Assembly: GCA_937864385.1 (NCBI GenBank)
Contig: CALMJN010000316.1
Location: 1 to 9,941 of the forward strand
Source: an uncultured Methanosarcinales archaeon
GTDB lineage: Archaea > Halobacteriota > Methanosarcinia > Methanotrichales > Methanotrichaceae
Length of the DNA stretch: 9,941 nucleotides
Reading direction: 5' to 3'
In this document: in pieces, positions 1 through 6,714 of the stretch
How the letters are laid out: each line of letters begins with the position of its first letter
How positions within the stretch are numbered: the first letter of the stretch is position 1
The notes under the pieces: model-generated
The model's input: the letters and a program-made list of their open reading frames with translations, nothing else
Databases searched by the model: none
What the model was told of the DNA's origin: nothing
Program-made: the position numbers and the translations under genes

Positions 1-1721
1 AAGTAAACCCGGTCGCATCCCCCGGCCACAGCACCCTTTATCTCCTCCAGGCTGGTGGCATAGACGGAGAGAGAGGATGCCGCAGCATTTTTCCTGGTAG
101 GGGGAGATGATGAAGCCCCACCAGAAGGTCCTGGCATTAAGGAGAGCATCTCCTGCCATCGGGCTCGGGCCTCTTCCACCTTCGCCTTGTCCGGCTTTCT
201 CCCGGCTAATAGCGCCTCTTCCACCTTCTCCAGAAGCTGACGGCGCAGCTGGTTGAGAGCCCCCAGGGGGGCGAAGAGATCCCCTGAGTAGTCCATCTCG
301 ACCTTTCTCACAGCAAAAATAGTTCCACCGGTCCGGCGAAGCTGCGATTCGATCTGCTGCCGGGTGAGGGGCTGATTCTTGGCCTTTTCCATGAGAAACG
401 ATGCCAGGACGGCTACCTTCTTTCCATCCGGCAACCGGGCCTGCAGAACCGGCCTGTCCTCCTGCCAGCTCAGGTAGAGGTCCAGAGGTACTCCAGCCGG
501 AGCAGAGTCGATGATCTGAGCCGCCTTCCTGGCCAGAGCAGTGCTGCCGGTAAGATAGACCCTGGCCCCCGGCCGCACCCTCTCATTCATCTTCAGGCGC
601 AAGAGGCCATCTTTCACCTCCGTCCTCTGCACCACCAGCCCCACCTCCTGGCCCGGCGACTGGAAGACCAGTCCGTCCCCCCTCTCCGGAGATAGGCCAC
701 CGGAGAGCCGCACTGCCGCCTCGCCCTTTCGGGAGTCATAGGAGCTCACGCTGCCCATGAGAACCCCCCGGTTGTCCGACATCTCCCGGCCCATGACATC
801 CTTCTCTCCCAGCAGATGGCCCTTGGTGAAGCTGCGGTTGAAGGCCAGGGTCAGGGCCATCTCATCCTCCTCTGAGGGCGACCAGTCTCCCCTGGCAATG
901 CCGTCCAGCGCCCTTCGGTAAATGCTGGTTACGGTTGCTACGTACTCCGGGGACTTCATCCTGCCCTCGATCTTAAGAGATACCACGCCAGAGCGGACTA
1001 TCTCCTTTAGATGCCGGTAAACGCAAAGGTCCCGGGTGGAGAGAAGATACTTCTCAGCCAAAGGCCGCGCAGAGAGGCCCACCGGCCGGCCGTACCGGTC
1101 CTTCTGGCCGGAAAGCAGCACATAGGGCTTGCGGCAGGGCTGAGCGCACATGCCCCGGTTTCCGCTCCGCCCCCCGATGGCGGAAGAGAGAAGGCACTGC
1201 CCGGAATAGGAGTAGCATAGTGCGCCATGAATGAAAACCTCCAGGCCGACATTGCCGGTCCCGCCCCGGACCATCGGCCTGATCTGCTCCAGGCCCACCT
1301 CCCGGGCCAAAACCACCCTGGAATAGCCCGCCTCTCCGGCCCATCGGGCTCCCTCCCCATTGTGGATGGTCATCTGGGTGGAGGCATGCCTCTCCAGCTC
1401 CGGTACGATGCTCCTGGCTAAGTAAGCCGCACCCAGGTCCTGCAAAAGCAGGGCGTCAACTCCCATCTCATAGAAGCAGAGCAGGTATTCGGCCAGGCCG
1501 GGGATCTCATCCTCCCGGACCAGGGTGTTGACCGTCACATAGACATTCACCCCTTGCAGATGGGCATAGTCCACCGCCCGGGCCAGATCAGGCAGATCGA
1601 AGTTGGAGGCGAACTTTCTGGCCCCGAATCGCCTGCCTCCGAGGTAAACCGCATCCGCTCCTGAGGCCACGGCCGCTTTCAGAGCCTGATCCGAGCCGGC
1701 AGGGGCGAGCAGCTCAGGCAG
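1..1721 (-). CDS. Peptidase U32-family protein with Fe-S motif and DUF3656-like region (3' end outside window)
   Basis: The frame is open from 1721 to the window edge, giving 573 residues without a stop. The N-terminus PELLAPAGSDQAL is the classic U32 TIM-barrel opening. The U32 signature lies at about residues 160-180 (LEVFIHGALCYSYSGQC), followed by NRGMCAQPCR. Its cysteines C169, C176, C192 and C196 are spaced C-x6-C-x15-C-x3-C, the [4Fe-4S] arrangement known in UbiU/UbiV-type U32 proteins. SLKIEGRMKSPEYV and FNRSFTKGHLLG follow. A DUF3656-like region covers roughly residues 380-510, and from about 550 a second U32-like barrel begins (SVYATSLEEIKGAVAGG). Characterised relatives (RlhA, TrhP) hydroxylate rRNA or tRNA, so RNA modification is likelier than proteolysis, but the substrate is not evident. 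The start is unusual: CTG at 1719-1721, with GGAG four bases upstream, matches the family N-terminus. An in-frame TTG at 1743-1745 would add eight residues. Either start overlaps the upstream phosphatase gene, which implies co-transcription. Confidence 0.9.
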   Translation of the reverse strand, partial: MPELLAPAGSDQALKAAVASGADAVYLGGRRFGARKFASNFDLPDLARAVDYAHLQGVNVYVTVNTLVREDEIPGLAEYLLCFYEMGVDALLLQDLGAAYLARSIVPELERHASTQMTIHNGEGARWAGEAGYSRVVLAREVGLEQIRPMVRGGTGNVGLEVFIHGALCYSYSGQCLLSSAIGGRSGNRGMCAQPCRKPYVLLSGQKDRYGRPVGLSARPLAEKYLLSTRDLCVYRHLKEIVRSGVVSLKIEGRMKSPEYVATVTSIYRRALDGIARGDWSPSEEDEMALTLAFNRSFTKGHLLGEKDVMGREMSDNRGVLMGSVSSYDSRKGEAAVRLSGGLSPERGDGLVFQSPGQEVGLVVQRTEVKDGLLRLKMNERVRPGARVYLTGSTALARKAAQIIDSAPAGVPLDLYLSWQEDRPVLQARLPDGKKVAVLASFLMEKAKNQPLTRQQIESQLRRTGGTIFAVRKVEMDYSGDLFAPLGALNQLRRQLLEKVEEALLAGRKPDKAKVEEARARWQEMLSLMPGPSGGASSSPPTRKNAAASSLSVYATSLEEIKGAVAGGCDRVY

Positions 1722-2289
1722 TCTTCTCCGAGCCGATGGCGGCAATGGACTCCACCACGCTTCTCCATTCCGGGCAGAAGAATACCTGATCAGAATAATC
1801 CTGGATATCTGTATCGTTCAGGCTCCAGGGATGGAGAAACAGTATTCCCTGTCTCTTCGGATCGCTCTTCACAAACTCAACTATGTTCAGATCCAGGTCA
1901 TCGATAAGAACATCGCAGGGGATGTTGTGTTTTGTGCCGGTCCGGGCATGATGGTACCGGGTCAGACAGGGAAAGTGCTCCTTGAGCCATCTCCTGGTGG
2001 CCTCCTCGGTGTGAGGTCTCCTGGCCGTGACCACCATAAGCTCATGCTCAGGCGTAGATAGCTGCTTTACCGCCTTTTTCGCCCCTTCCAATACCGGCAC
2101 CCTCAAGACATATTCCGGATCACTGAGAAGCCGGGAGATCTCGGTCCAGATCTCTATGCCCTCAAAGGACCAGTGGGCGCGATTGATATCTTTCTTGCTG
2201 TAGCTCCTCCCGTAATCCTTCTCGATCTCCCTGAGCACGGCTGCGACCTGATCCGCCAGAACCCCGTCAATATCGACTCCGATCTTCAA
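1714..2289 (-). CDS. HAD-superfamily 5'(3')-deoxyribonucleotidase-like phosphatase (NT5C type)
   Basis: This is a 191-residue cytosolic HAD-fold protein. Motif I is VDIDGVLAD near the N-terminus, with nucleophile D6 and acid/base D8. Motif II is VVTAR, with T88. K120 is a candidate motif III lysine, and DVLIDDLDLN with D130/D131 is motif IV, which binds Mg2+. Length and layout fit the NT5C family (PF06941), whose characterised members dephosphorylate deoxyribonucleoside monophosphates. Archaeal members are mostly uncharacterised, so the substrate is unproven. The start is TTG at 2287-2289, read as KIGVDIDGV immediately after it, with a GGGGGA tract about ten bases upstream. Its 3' end overlaps the U32 gene start by eight bases, so the two are probably one operon. 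No functional link between them is obvious beyond nucleotide or RNA metabolism. Confidence 0.85.
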   Translation of the reverse strand: MKIGVDIDGVLADQVAAVLREIEKDYGRSYSKKDINRAHWSFEGIEIWTEISRLLSDPEYVLRVPVLEGAKKAVKQLSTPEHELMVVTARRPHTEEATRRWLKEHFPCLTRYHHARTGTKHNIPCDVLIDDLDLNIVEFVKSDPKRQGILFLHPWSLNDTDIQDYSDQVFFCPEWRSVVESIAAIGSEKTA

Positions 2290-2349
2290 AACCTATGTCC
2301 CCCAAAGAAGGATCCTTAGCGCTCTCTCCTGGACAAAAGAGAGCCTGGC

Positions 2350-2390
2350 ATGATAAAGCTTTTCCAGCCAGGCCAGCCAGGTGATAAAGG
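2350..2390 (-). promoter_or_regulatory. Possible promoter of the phosphatase-U32 operon, with direct repeats
   Basis: On the minus strand, AAAAGCTTTATCA (about 2350-2362) resembles a BRE/TATA element. It lies about 60-70 bases upstream of the TTG start at 2289, which would give a leader of about 35-40 bases. On the plus strand TGATAAAG occurs twice (2351-2358 and 2382-2389), flanking an internally repeated CCAGCCAGG CCAGCCAGG at 2364-2381. The repeat-TATA layout could be a regulator site, but that is only inference. The 162-base gap between protease and phosphatase holds nothing else I can support. Confidence 0.3.
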
Positions 2391-2451
2391 TTTACAAATC
2401 CAGCAGAACTCAGCCAAAGATGCATGGGGGCATGGCCCTATCCGGCCCCCC

Positions 2452-3333
2452 TTAATGCTTCATCAGCGGCACATACTCGACGCCGGGCCGGCTTCTCCCT
2501 GCTTCCATGCGATAGAGGTCCATGAGGGCATAGACCTCCTCCGGGACGGCCGTCTCCACGCATTCTCCCAGAAGAGAGCGGGCCTGCTCGGCCATGAAGG
2601 GATGGTCATGGGTGTACTTGCCGGAGACGAACTCCTCTATGATTGTCTCCAGCTTCTCCCCGCCACACTTGCCCTCCAGAATCTTACGCAGAAGAGATCT
2701 CATCTGCTCCATTGCCTTTCTGGCCTCCTCGGCGTAGATCAGGGTCTTGTCATCCATCTCATCGATCTTCTTCTTGGAGGCCACCAGGAGAAGAGATGTT
2801 GCGGGATAGCTGCCCTGGGCATCCCCCAGCTGAGGGTCGACCGGACCCAGGGCCGCATGCTGGTCCATGATTATGCTGTCCGCGGCGAAGGCAATGAGAG
2901 TCCCGCCGCTCATGGCATAATGGGGAACGATGACCGTCTTTTTGGACGGATGGGCCTTCAAGGCCATGGCGATCTGGGTGGCAGCCAGGGCCAGGCCGCC
3001 CGGGGTGTGCAGGATGATATCAATGGGAACATCCTTCTGCGCAGCGCGAATGGCCCTCAAGACCCTCTCGCTATCATCGATGTCGATATATCGGGCCAGG
3101 GGAATGCCCAGAAAGCTGATGGTCTCCTGGCGATGGATGAGGGTTATGACCTGAGTGCCCCGGGATTTGCCCAGCTTGCCCAGAACGCTCTTTCTGGCCG
3201 TCTGAAGGTAGTACCTCTGCAGCATGGGCACCAGAAATAGAAATACGAATAAGAGAATCCAGATGTTATTGATCAATGCACTGGCAGCGTCTCCCCCTAC
3301 CTGGGATAGAAGCGGATCTGTCATCTGGCTCAT
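2452..3333 (-). CDS. SDH-family (ClpP-fold) membrane-anchored serine protease
   Basis: This 293-residue protein has one N-terminal membrane helix (about residues 22-39), followed by a ClpP/crotonase-fold domain. Family marks are HTPGG at 109-113 (oxyanion region), YAMSGGT with the probable nucleophile S142, and DQHAALGPVDPQLG at 157-170. The last of these is typical of the serine dehydrogenase proteinase family (SDH, PF01972) and may supply the catalytic histidine (H159). The family is widespread in archaea; its physiological targets are not settled, and membrane-protein quality control is an inference. The start is ATG at 3331-3333. An in-frame ATG three codons later is an alternative, and neither has a strong ribosome binding site. 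A long shadow frame on the opposite strand (2350-3240) has no family features. The gene is divergent from the secreted-protein gene at 3459 across an AT-rich promoter region and is followed after 162 bases by the phosphatase gene. Confidence 0.88.
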   Translation of the reverse strand: MSQMTDPLLSQVGGDAASALINNIWILLFVFLFLVPMLQRYYLQTARKSVLGKLGKSRGTQVITLIHRQETISFLGIPLARYIDIDDSERVLRAIRAAQKDVPIDIILHTPGGLALAATQIAMALKAHPSKKTVIVPHYAMSGGTLIAFAADSIIMDQHAALGPVDPQLGDAQGSYPATSLLLVASKKKIDEMDDKTLIYAEEARKAMEQMRSLLRKILEGKCGGEKLETIIEEFVSGKYTHDHPFMAEQARSLLGECVETAVPEEVYALMDLYRMEAGRSRPGVEYVPLMKH

Positions 3334-3387
3334 GAGACTGTCTTGGCCGGGTAAGTATATTTGCCTTGCGGAATTTTCTTAACTCAG

Positions 3388-3404
3388 GCAATATATATTA
3401 ATAT
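3388..3404. promoter_or_regulatory. Divergent TATA region between protease and secreted-protein genes
   Basis: The sequence CAATATATATTAATATG at about 3389-3405 is AT-rich and near-symmetrical. On the plus strand it would start transcription near 3420, leaving a leader of about 40 bases before the TTG at 3459. On the minus strand it would start near 3370, leaving a similar leader before the protease ATG at 3333. One TATA region may therefore serve both genes, or two overlapping ones may. This is inferred from spacing only. Confidence 0.45.
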
Positions 3405-3458
3405 GATCGAGTGCAAATTAGACCTCTTGAACGGCAAGATAATCTGGAGGTCTGGATT

Positions 3459-4070
3459 TTGAACATCAAGAATTTTGGTCGGGCAGCTATCATTCTTCTG
3501 GCTTTCTCGGCATCCTTTTCCTGGCCTGCAGCATCAGGACAACTGCCCAGCATGACCGATCTGACAGTTGCGACGATCAAGGAGGAATATGGCAAGTGGA
3601 TGGTCGAATTTAACTGGTCGGATATGGATGAGTATGACAGAAGCATAGCTCATGGCGACAGCACTTCGGGAAAGACAGCTATACATACCGATACTCTGAC
3701 CCTGGCCTCTTCTTTGGACCGGTCAAAGGCCATAAAGGTCTCAGTGATCACCTACTCAAAGAGCGATCCATCTCATGTCAATATGAGCAGCATGACCGCC
3801 CTGGCGAATAAGACACTGGCCGATTCAGATGTCTGTCAGGATATCAATACAAGCGAGAGGCTTATAGAAGGCAGGATGGGCATATTCGCCAGCGGCCTGA
3901 AATGCCGCACAGGAAAGATGGCCTATGCAGTGGCATATCCTGTGCTGTATCATCTGGACCGGCCGGACGGCGTTCTACCCTCCGATGCCATGGGATTGAT
4001 CCTATCCACTTATGATCGAGAGGTCACAGAGCGATTCGTGAATTCTATTAAAATTATCCAAATAAAATAA
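3459..4070 (+). CDS. Secreted protein of unknown function
   Basis: I do not recognise a family. The protein is 203 residues if it starts at the TTG at 3459. That start is chosen because a perfect GGAGGT (3446-3451) lies seven bases upstream and because it gives a clean signal peptide: a short basic region (NIKNFGR), a hydrophobic core AAIILLAFSASFSW, and likely cleavage after PAASG near residue 27. An upstream in-frame GTG at 3411 would precede the predicted transcription start. The mature part (about 175 residues) is mixed alpha/beta in character and has only two cysteines, C126 and C149, which could form a disulfide outside the cell. Its C-terminal half has an alternating hydrophobic segment, KMAYAVAYPVLYHL, that looks like paired beta strands. 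It is transcribed away from the protease and ends 13 bases from the convergent Sec61-beta gene. Confidence 0.8.
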   Translation: MNIKNFGRAAIILLAFSASFSWPAASGQLPSMTDLTVATIKEEYGKWMVEFNWSDMDEYDRSIAHGDSTSGKTAIHTDTLTLASSLDRSKAIKVSVITYSKSDPSHVNMSSMTALANKTLADSDVCQDINTSERLIEGRMGIFASGLKCRTGKMAYAVAYPVLYHLDRPDGVLPSDAMGLILSTYDREVTERFVNSIKIIQIK

Positions 4071-4083
4071 AAGTTCTTGCTGG

Positions 4084-4257
4084 CTAAGGCCAAAAGCCAA
4101 AGGCGATATTCAATCCCATTATCACCAAGCCAGCTCCAATGCAAGCTCCAATCACCAGTTTAGGATCGAGCTTTATTGCCGTGTCGTCAGCCTCAAAGTA
4201 TCTCATGAGGCCTGCCGACGACTGAAGGCCACTGCCTTCATTCTTTCTCTTTGCCAT
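4084..4257 (-). CDS. secG: Preprotein translocase subunit Sec61-beta (archaeal SecG)
   Basis: This 57-residue protein matches the archaeal Sec61-beta pattern. It has a short basic, glycine/serine-rich N-terminus (AKRKNEGSG), then the hallmark LQSSAGLMRYFEADDTAIKL. D31-P32-K33 precedes one C-terminal membrane helix (about residues 34-53), and the protein ends GFWP. Sec61-beta is the small tail-anchored subunit of the SecYE-beta channel that exports proteins across the cytoplasmic membrane. The ATG at 4255-4257 follows GGGGATA (4262-4268). TACTTAAG at 4284-4291 is a possible own TATA element. The gene lies 67 bases downstream of the beta-helix gene on the same strand and converges with the secreted-protein gene. 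No other Sec gene is nearby, so the placement is not an export operon, though several neighbours are Sec clients. Confidence 0.9.
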   Translation of the reverse strand: MAKRKNEGSGLQSSAGLMRYFEADDTAIKLDPKLVIGACIGAGLVIMGLNIAFGFWP

Positions 4258-4324
4258 ATTTTATCCCCTTCTTTCTTCACCATCTTAAGTATTGCGATCC
4301 ACTATCATGACAGGAGTGAGAGAT

Positions 4325-6343
4325 CTAACCATTCATTCCCGGAGACAGGGAGGCGCTTGGCAGACGCCAGCCGCCCCTATCCTGGAATGGATAGCGATCC
4401 AGACTATCTCCTCCCTTGATCATCCTTGGCCAGCTCTGGCTGGGATTTCCTTTGGCCACATGATCATCCCAGTAGTTGCCTCCGGTGACATTGCCCTGAT
4501 CCCAGCTATTCGTTCCCTGGCTGTCCTGGGAATGTTCGCTGTTGTCCCAAAAGTTGTTGTGGAATATGCTGTTTCCTGAAGACTCCAGTACCTGCAGACC
4601 TATGGAGCTGTTGCTGATATTATTCTGATAGATCCGGTTTTCATCAGAGAGGTTCAGCCAGATGCCCGAGGCGGCATTGCCATCCAGAACATTGTCGCGA
4701 ATGGTATTCTTGCTGCAGGATAAGAGAGAGATGCCATTCTGGCTGTTGCCGGAGGCATTATTCCCTGCCAGATCATTGAAATGGGAGTCGTAAAGAAACA
4801 TGCCGCTGAATGCATTTCTCGTCATCTGGTTTCCAGATATACGATTGCCATCGGATGATATCAGGCGCATGCCATAGCACGAGTATATGTTATTTCCGAT
4901 GATGCTGCTGTTCCTGGAGCTGTAGATGAAGAGGGCGTCTGTGGTAATTGTTGAGTTTTGGACGGTGAGATTGTCGCAGTAGGCCAGGGTCATATGAGCC
5001 ATATCCCGGCCCACTATCTGCTCTCCGGAGCGGTTGAAGAGATAGACCAGGGGATGGGAGTCAGCGATATTGGACTCGTCTATGGAATTGTCATAGGCCT
5101 CTCGGCTCGAAGCCTCCACATAAAGGCACCAGCTCACATTTTCAAAGACATTCTGCGAGAGACGGTTTCCAGGAGCCTCGAGCAGAATGATGCCCTTCTC
5201 GCAATCGAAGATGGCATTAGAGGTTATTGAACTGTTGCTTGAGGATGTGATCAGCATTGCTGTGTCTGTTACTGCTGAGAGCTGGTTCTTGGTGATATTG
5301 TCATTTTTGCATCCGATCAGCTCAATTCCCGTTGTGCTGCGTTCTATTCTATTCCCATAAACAGAGCTACGGCTGAGATTCTCTATCCGTAGGGCATAAT
5401 CCGCCCCAAGGATGCTATTGTTGGACAGGTCGCCTTCGAAGGAGTCTTTGATAACTGCGGCATTCTGGCTGCCGGCAATTATATTATCATAGAACCTTGC
5501 ATCGTGGCATGCAGAGATGCCCAAGCCTATGCTGCCGCCATCAATCTCATTTTTCTGTACTTCGACCTGGCTCGAATTGACGATGGTTATGCCGTTTGTC
5601 GAGGCTGATACGGAACTTATGATATGCACCAGATTTCGGTTTATGCCGATGAAGCTGCTGTTCTGAAGAAGCATGCCGAAGTATTCGGACTGGATCTCAT
5701 TGTCCTCCACCCCACAGAACTGCGCATCTTCCAGCCATATGCCCCAATGAGCGCCAGATATCTTATTGCCTGAGATCTGGTTGCCTGCGGCCTCCCGGAT
5801 CAGAATTGAGCTGTTGCACCCGGAGATTTGGTTGTCCTCAATGGAGTTGTTGCTCGAGTTATCCCAGAGGATTATGCCGCCCTGACTGTTGACTATCATA
5901 TTTCCGGATATCAAGTTCTCTCGAGAGCCCAGAGCCAGAAGTGCCGGGTTGGAGTTTTCGATGGTATTTTCCCGGATGGAATTGCCATTAGATTCAGCCT
6001 GAATTGCCGGTCCAACATAGTTCTTAGCAGTGAGGCCTTGCAAAGAGCAGCCATCTGAGTTTATGCTCACTGCCGTCTCCAGGCGGCCTCCTCCATCCAG
6101 GATTATAGGATCTGTCTCCCCGGTAAGAGGCATTATGGTCAGGCTTTTATTCAGGACTATCTCCTCACTATACTGACCGGGCTTTATGTAAATTGTATCG
6201 CCATCATCGGCAGCATCAACTGCCCCCTGAATGGTATTATAATTAGCAAAGTCGCTGTCGTCGACGATATAAGTCCTGGCACCTCCAGGCATGGAAAGCC
6301 AGAGCAGCAATGCAATGAAGATGAATATCGATATTCTCTGCAT
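4325..6343 (-). CDS. Secreted right-handed beta-helix (NosD-like) repeat protein
   Basis: This 672-residue exported protein has an N-terminal signal peptide (hydrophobic core SIFIFIALLLWLSM, likely cleavage near residue 22). Next comes the NosD-like opening NYNTIQGAVDAADDGDTIY. Some 500 residues follow of about 22-24-residue parallel beta-helix turns rich in N-x-I, GN-x-I and NSS motifs (PbH1/NosD repeats). The C-terminal part has the typical closing signature NYWDDH, preceded by HNNFWDN. Around 20 N-x-S/T sequons suggest heavy N-glycosylation. No transmembrane tail or other anchor is seen at the C-terminus. Such proteins in methanogens are cell-surface or secreted and are thought to bind carbohydrate or act in envelope structure. 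The NosD name refers to a copper-related homolog; no nos genes are present here, so that function should not be transferred. The start is ATG at 6341-6343. A TATA box about 27 bases upstream makes the transcript probably leaderless. Confidence 0.9.
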   Translation of the reverse strand: MQRISIFIFIALLLWLSMPGGARTYIVDDSDFANYNTIQGAVDAADDGDTIYIKPGQYSEEIVLNKSLTIMPLTGETDPIILDGGGRLETAVSINSDGCSLQGLTAKNYVGPAIQAESNGNSIRENTIENSNPALLALGSRENLISGNMIVNSQGGIILWDNSSNNSIEDNQISGCNSSILIREAAGNQISGNKISGAHWGIWLEDAQFCGVEDNEIQSEYFGMLLQNSSFIGINRNLVHIISSVSASTNGITIVNSSQVEVQKNEIDGGSIGLGISACHDARFYDNIIAGSQNAAVIKDSFEGDLSNNSILGADYALRIENLSRSSVYGNRIERSTTGIELIGCKNDNITKNQLSAVTDTAMLITSSSNSSITSNAIFDCEKGIILLEAPGNRLSQNVFENVSWCLYVEASSREAYDNSIDESNIADSHPLVYLFNRSGEQIVGRDMAHMTLAYCDNLTVQNSTITTDALFIYSSRNSSIIGNNIYSCYGMRLISSDGNRISGNQMTRNAFSGMFLYDSHFNDLAGNNASGNSQNGISLLSCSKNTIRDNVLDGNAASGIWLNLSDENRIYQNNISNSSIGLQVLESSGNSIFHNNFWDNSEHSQDSQGTNSWDQGNVTGGNYWDDHVAKGNPSQSWPRMIKGGDSLDRYPFQDRGGWRLPSASLSPGMNG

Positions 6344-6366
6344 GGAAGGCTAATCTTCCCCGGACC

Positions 6367-6374
6367 TTTTTATA
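6367..6374 (-). promoter_or_regulatory. TATA box of the beta-helix gene (leaderless)
   Basis: The minus strand reads CTATAAAAAGG. The TATAAAAA core centres about 27 bases before the ATG at 6343, the usual archaeal TATA-to-transcription-start distance. Transcription should therefore begin at or next to the start codon, which agrees with the lack of a good ribosome binding site. Confidence 0.65.
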
Positions 6375-6474
6375 GTTAATGCAATATGGCATGAGACCAG
6401 CCATGGCTCTGAGTTTATTTTATCCCCATACTTATTCTTACTAGACTCACAGGCTCCCTCCGGCCAGCCGGGAA

Positions 6475-6513
6475 AACCTTATTTACTCACTAATGAAAGA
6501 CGCATTCGGTGAT
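6475..6513 (+). promoter_or_regulatory. Promoter and ribosome binding site for the zinc-ribbon operon
   Basis: AAAACC followed by TTATTTA (about 6473-6485) resembles a BRE plus TATA element. Transcription would begin near 6505-6508, too late for the upstream ATG at 6493 but before GGTGAT (6508-6513). GGTGAT is complementary to the archaeal 16S 3' tail and sits three bases before the ATG at 6517. This supports the shorter start. The remaining bases between 6344 and 6475 hold the divergent beta-helix promoter and nothing else that I can identify. Confidence 0.5.
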
Positions 6514-6516
6514 TTA

Positions 6517-6711
6517 ATGATAGAAATCGAGCCGCATAAACATTGTCTGGTTTGCGGCAATGCTGTGCGCCCGGATGAGAACTTCTGTGACGAGCTATGC
6601 CAATCCAAGTTCAAATCAGCCCAAAGAAAGCAGCAAATCCTCTTCCTGGTTTTTCTAGTGATAATGGGATTGATCTTATTCCTGCCGTCAATACTGAAGA
6701 CTTTTAGGTGA
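6517..6711 (+). CDS. DUF2116-type zinc-ribbon protein with C-terminal membrane helix
   Basis: The 64-residue product starts MIEIEPHKHC. C10 and C13 (CLVCG) and C24 and C28 (FCDELC) make a CxxC/CxxxC zinc knuckle of the archaeal DUF2116 type (PF09889). After a basic linker (KFKSAQRKQQ) comes a single hydrophobic helix at about residues 40-60, then a short basic tail (KTFR). The layout suggests a zinc ribbon held at the cytoplasmic face of the membrane. The function of the family is unknown. An in-frame ATG at 6493 would add eight residues but lacks a ribosome binding site and probably precedes the transcript start. The TGA stop is part of an AGGTGA (6706-6711) that serves as ribosome binding site for the next gene three bases on, so the two are co-transcribed and perhaps translationally coupled. 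Confidence 0.85.
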   Translation: MIEIEPHKHCLVCGNAVRPDENFCDELCQSKFKSAQRKQQILFLVFLVIMGLILFLPSILKTFR

Positions 6712-6714
6712 AAG

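Noticed and set aside
1007..1421. Several open frames on both strands within the U32 region
   Set aside because: All overlap the U32 coding frame, whose signature cysteines lie there. Their translations are low-complexity and rich in Pro, Arg and Gly.
2425..2451. G/C-rich inverted repeat after the protease stop as a terminator
   Set aside because: GGGGG and CCCCC arms can pair, but there is no T-tract and archaeal termination does not normally use GC hairpins.
2350..3240. Long plus-strand open frame (296 codons) opposite the SDH-type protease
   Set aside because: It is antisense to a gene with clear catalytic motifs. Its translation shows no family features, and GC-rich codon structure explains the opening.
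3411..3458. GTG at 3411 as start of the secreted protein
   Set aside because: It lies upstream of the predicted transcription start and would put 16 residues before the signal peptide. The TTG at 3459 has GGAGGT at the right spacing.
4292..6058. Plus-strand frames opposite the beta-helix gene
   Set aside because: They are shadows of a repeat-rich gene with a signal peptide and promoter. None has its own start signal or recognisable domain.
4325..6343. Assignment of the beta-helix protein as a nitrous-oxide reductase maturation factor
   Set aside because: Only the generic NosD-like solenoid repeat supports it. No nos genes are nearby, and such solenoids are common exoproteins in methanogens.
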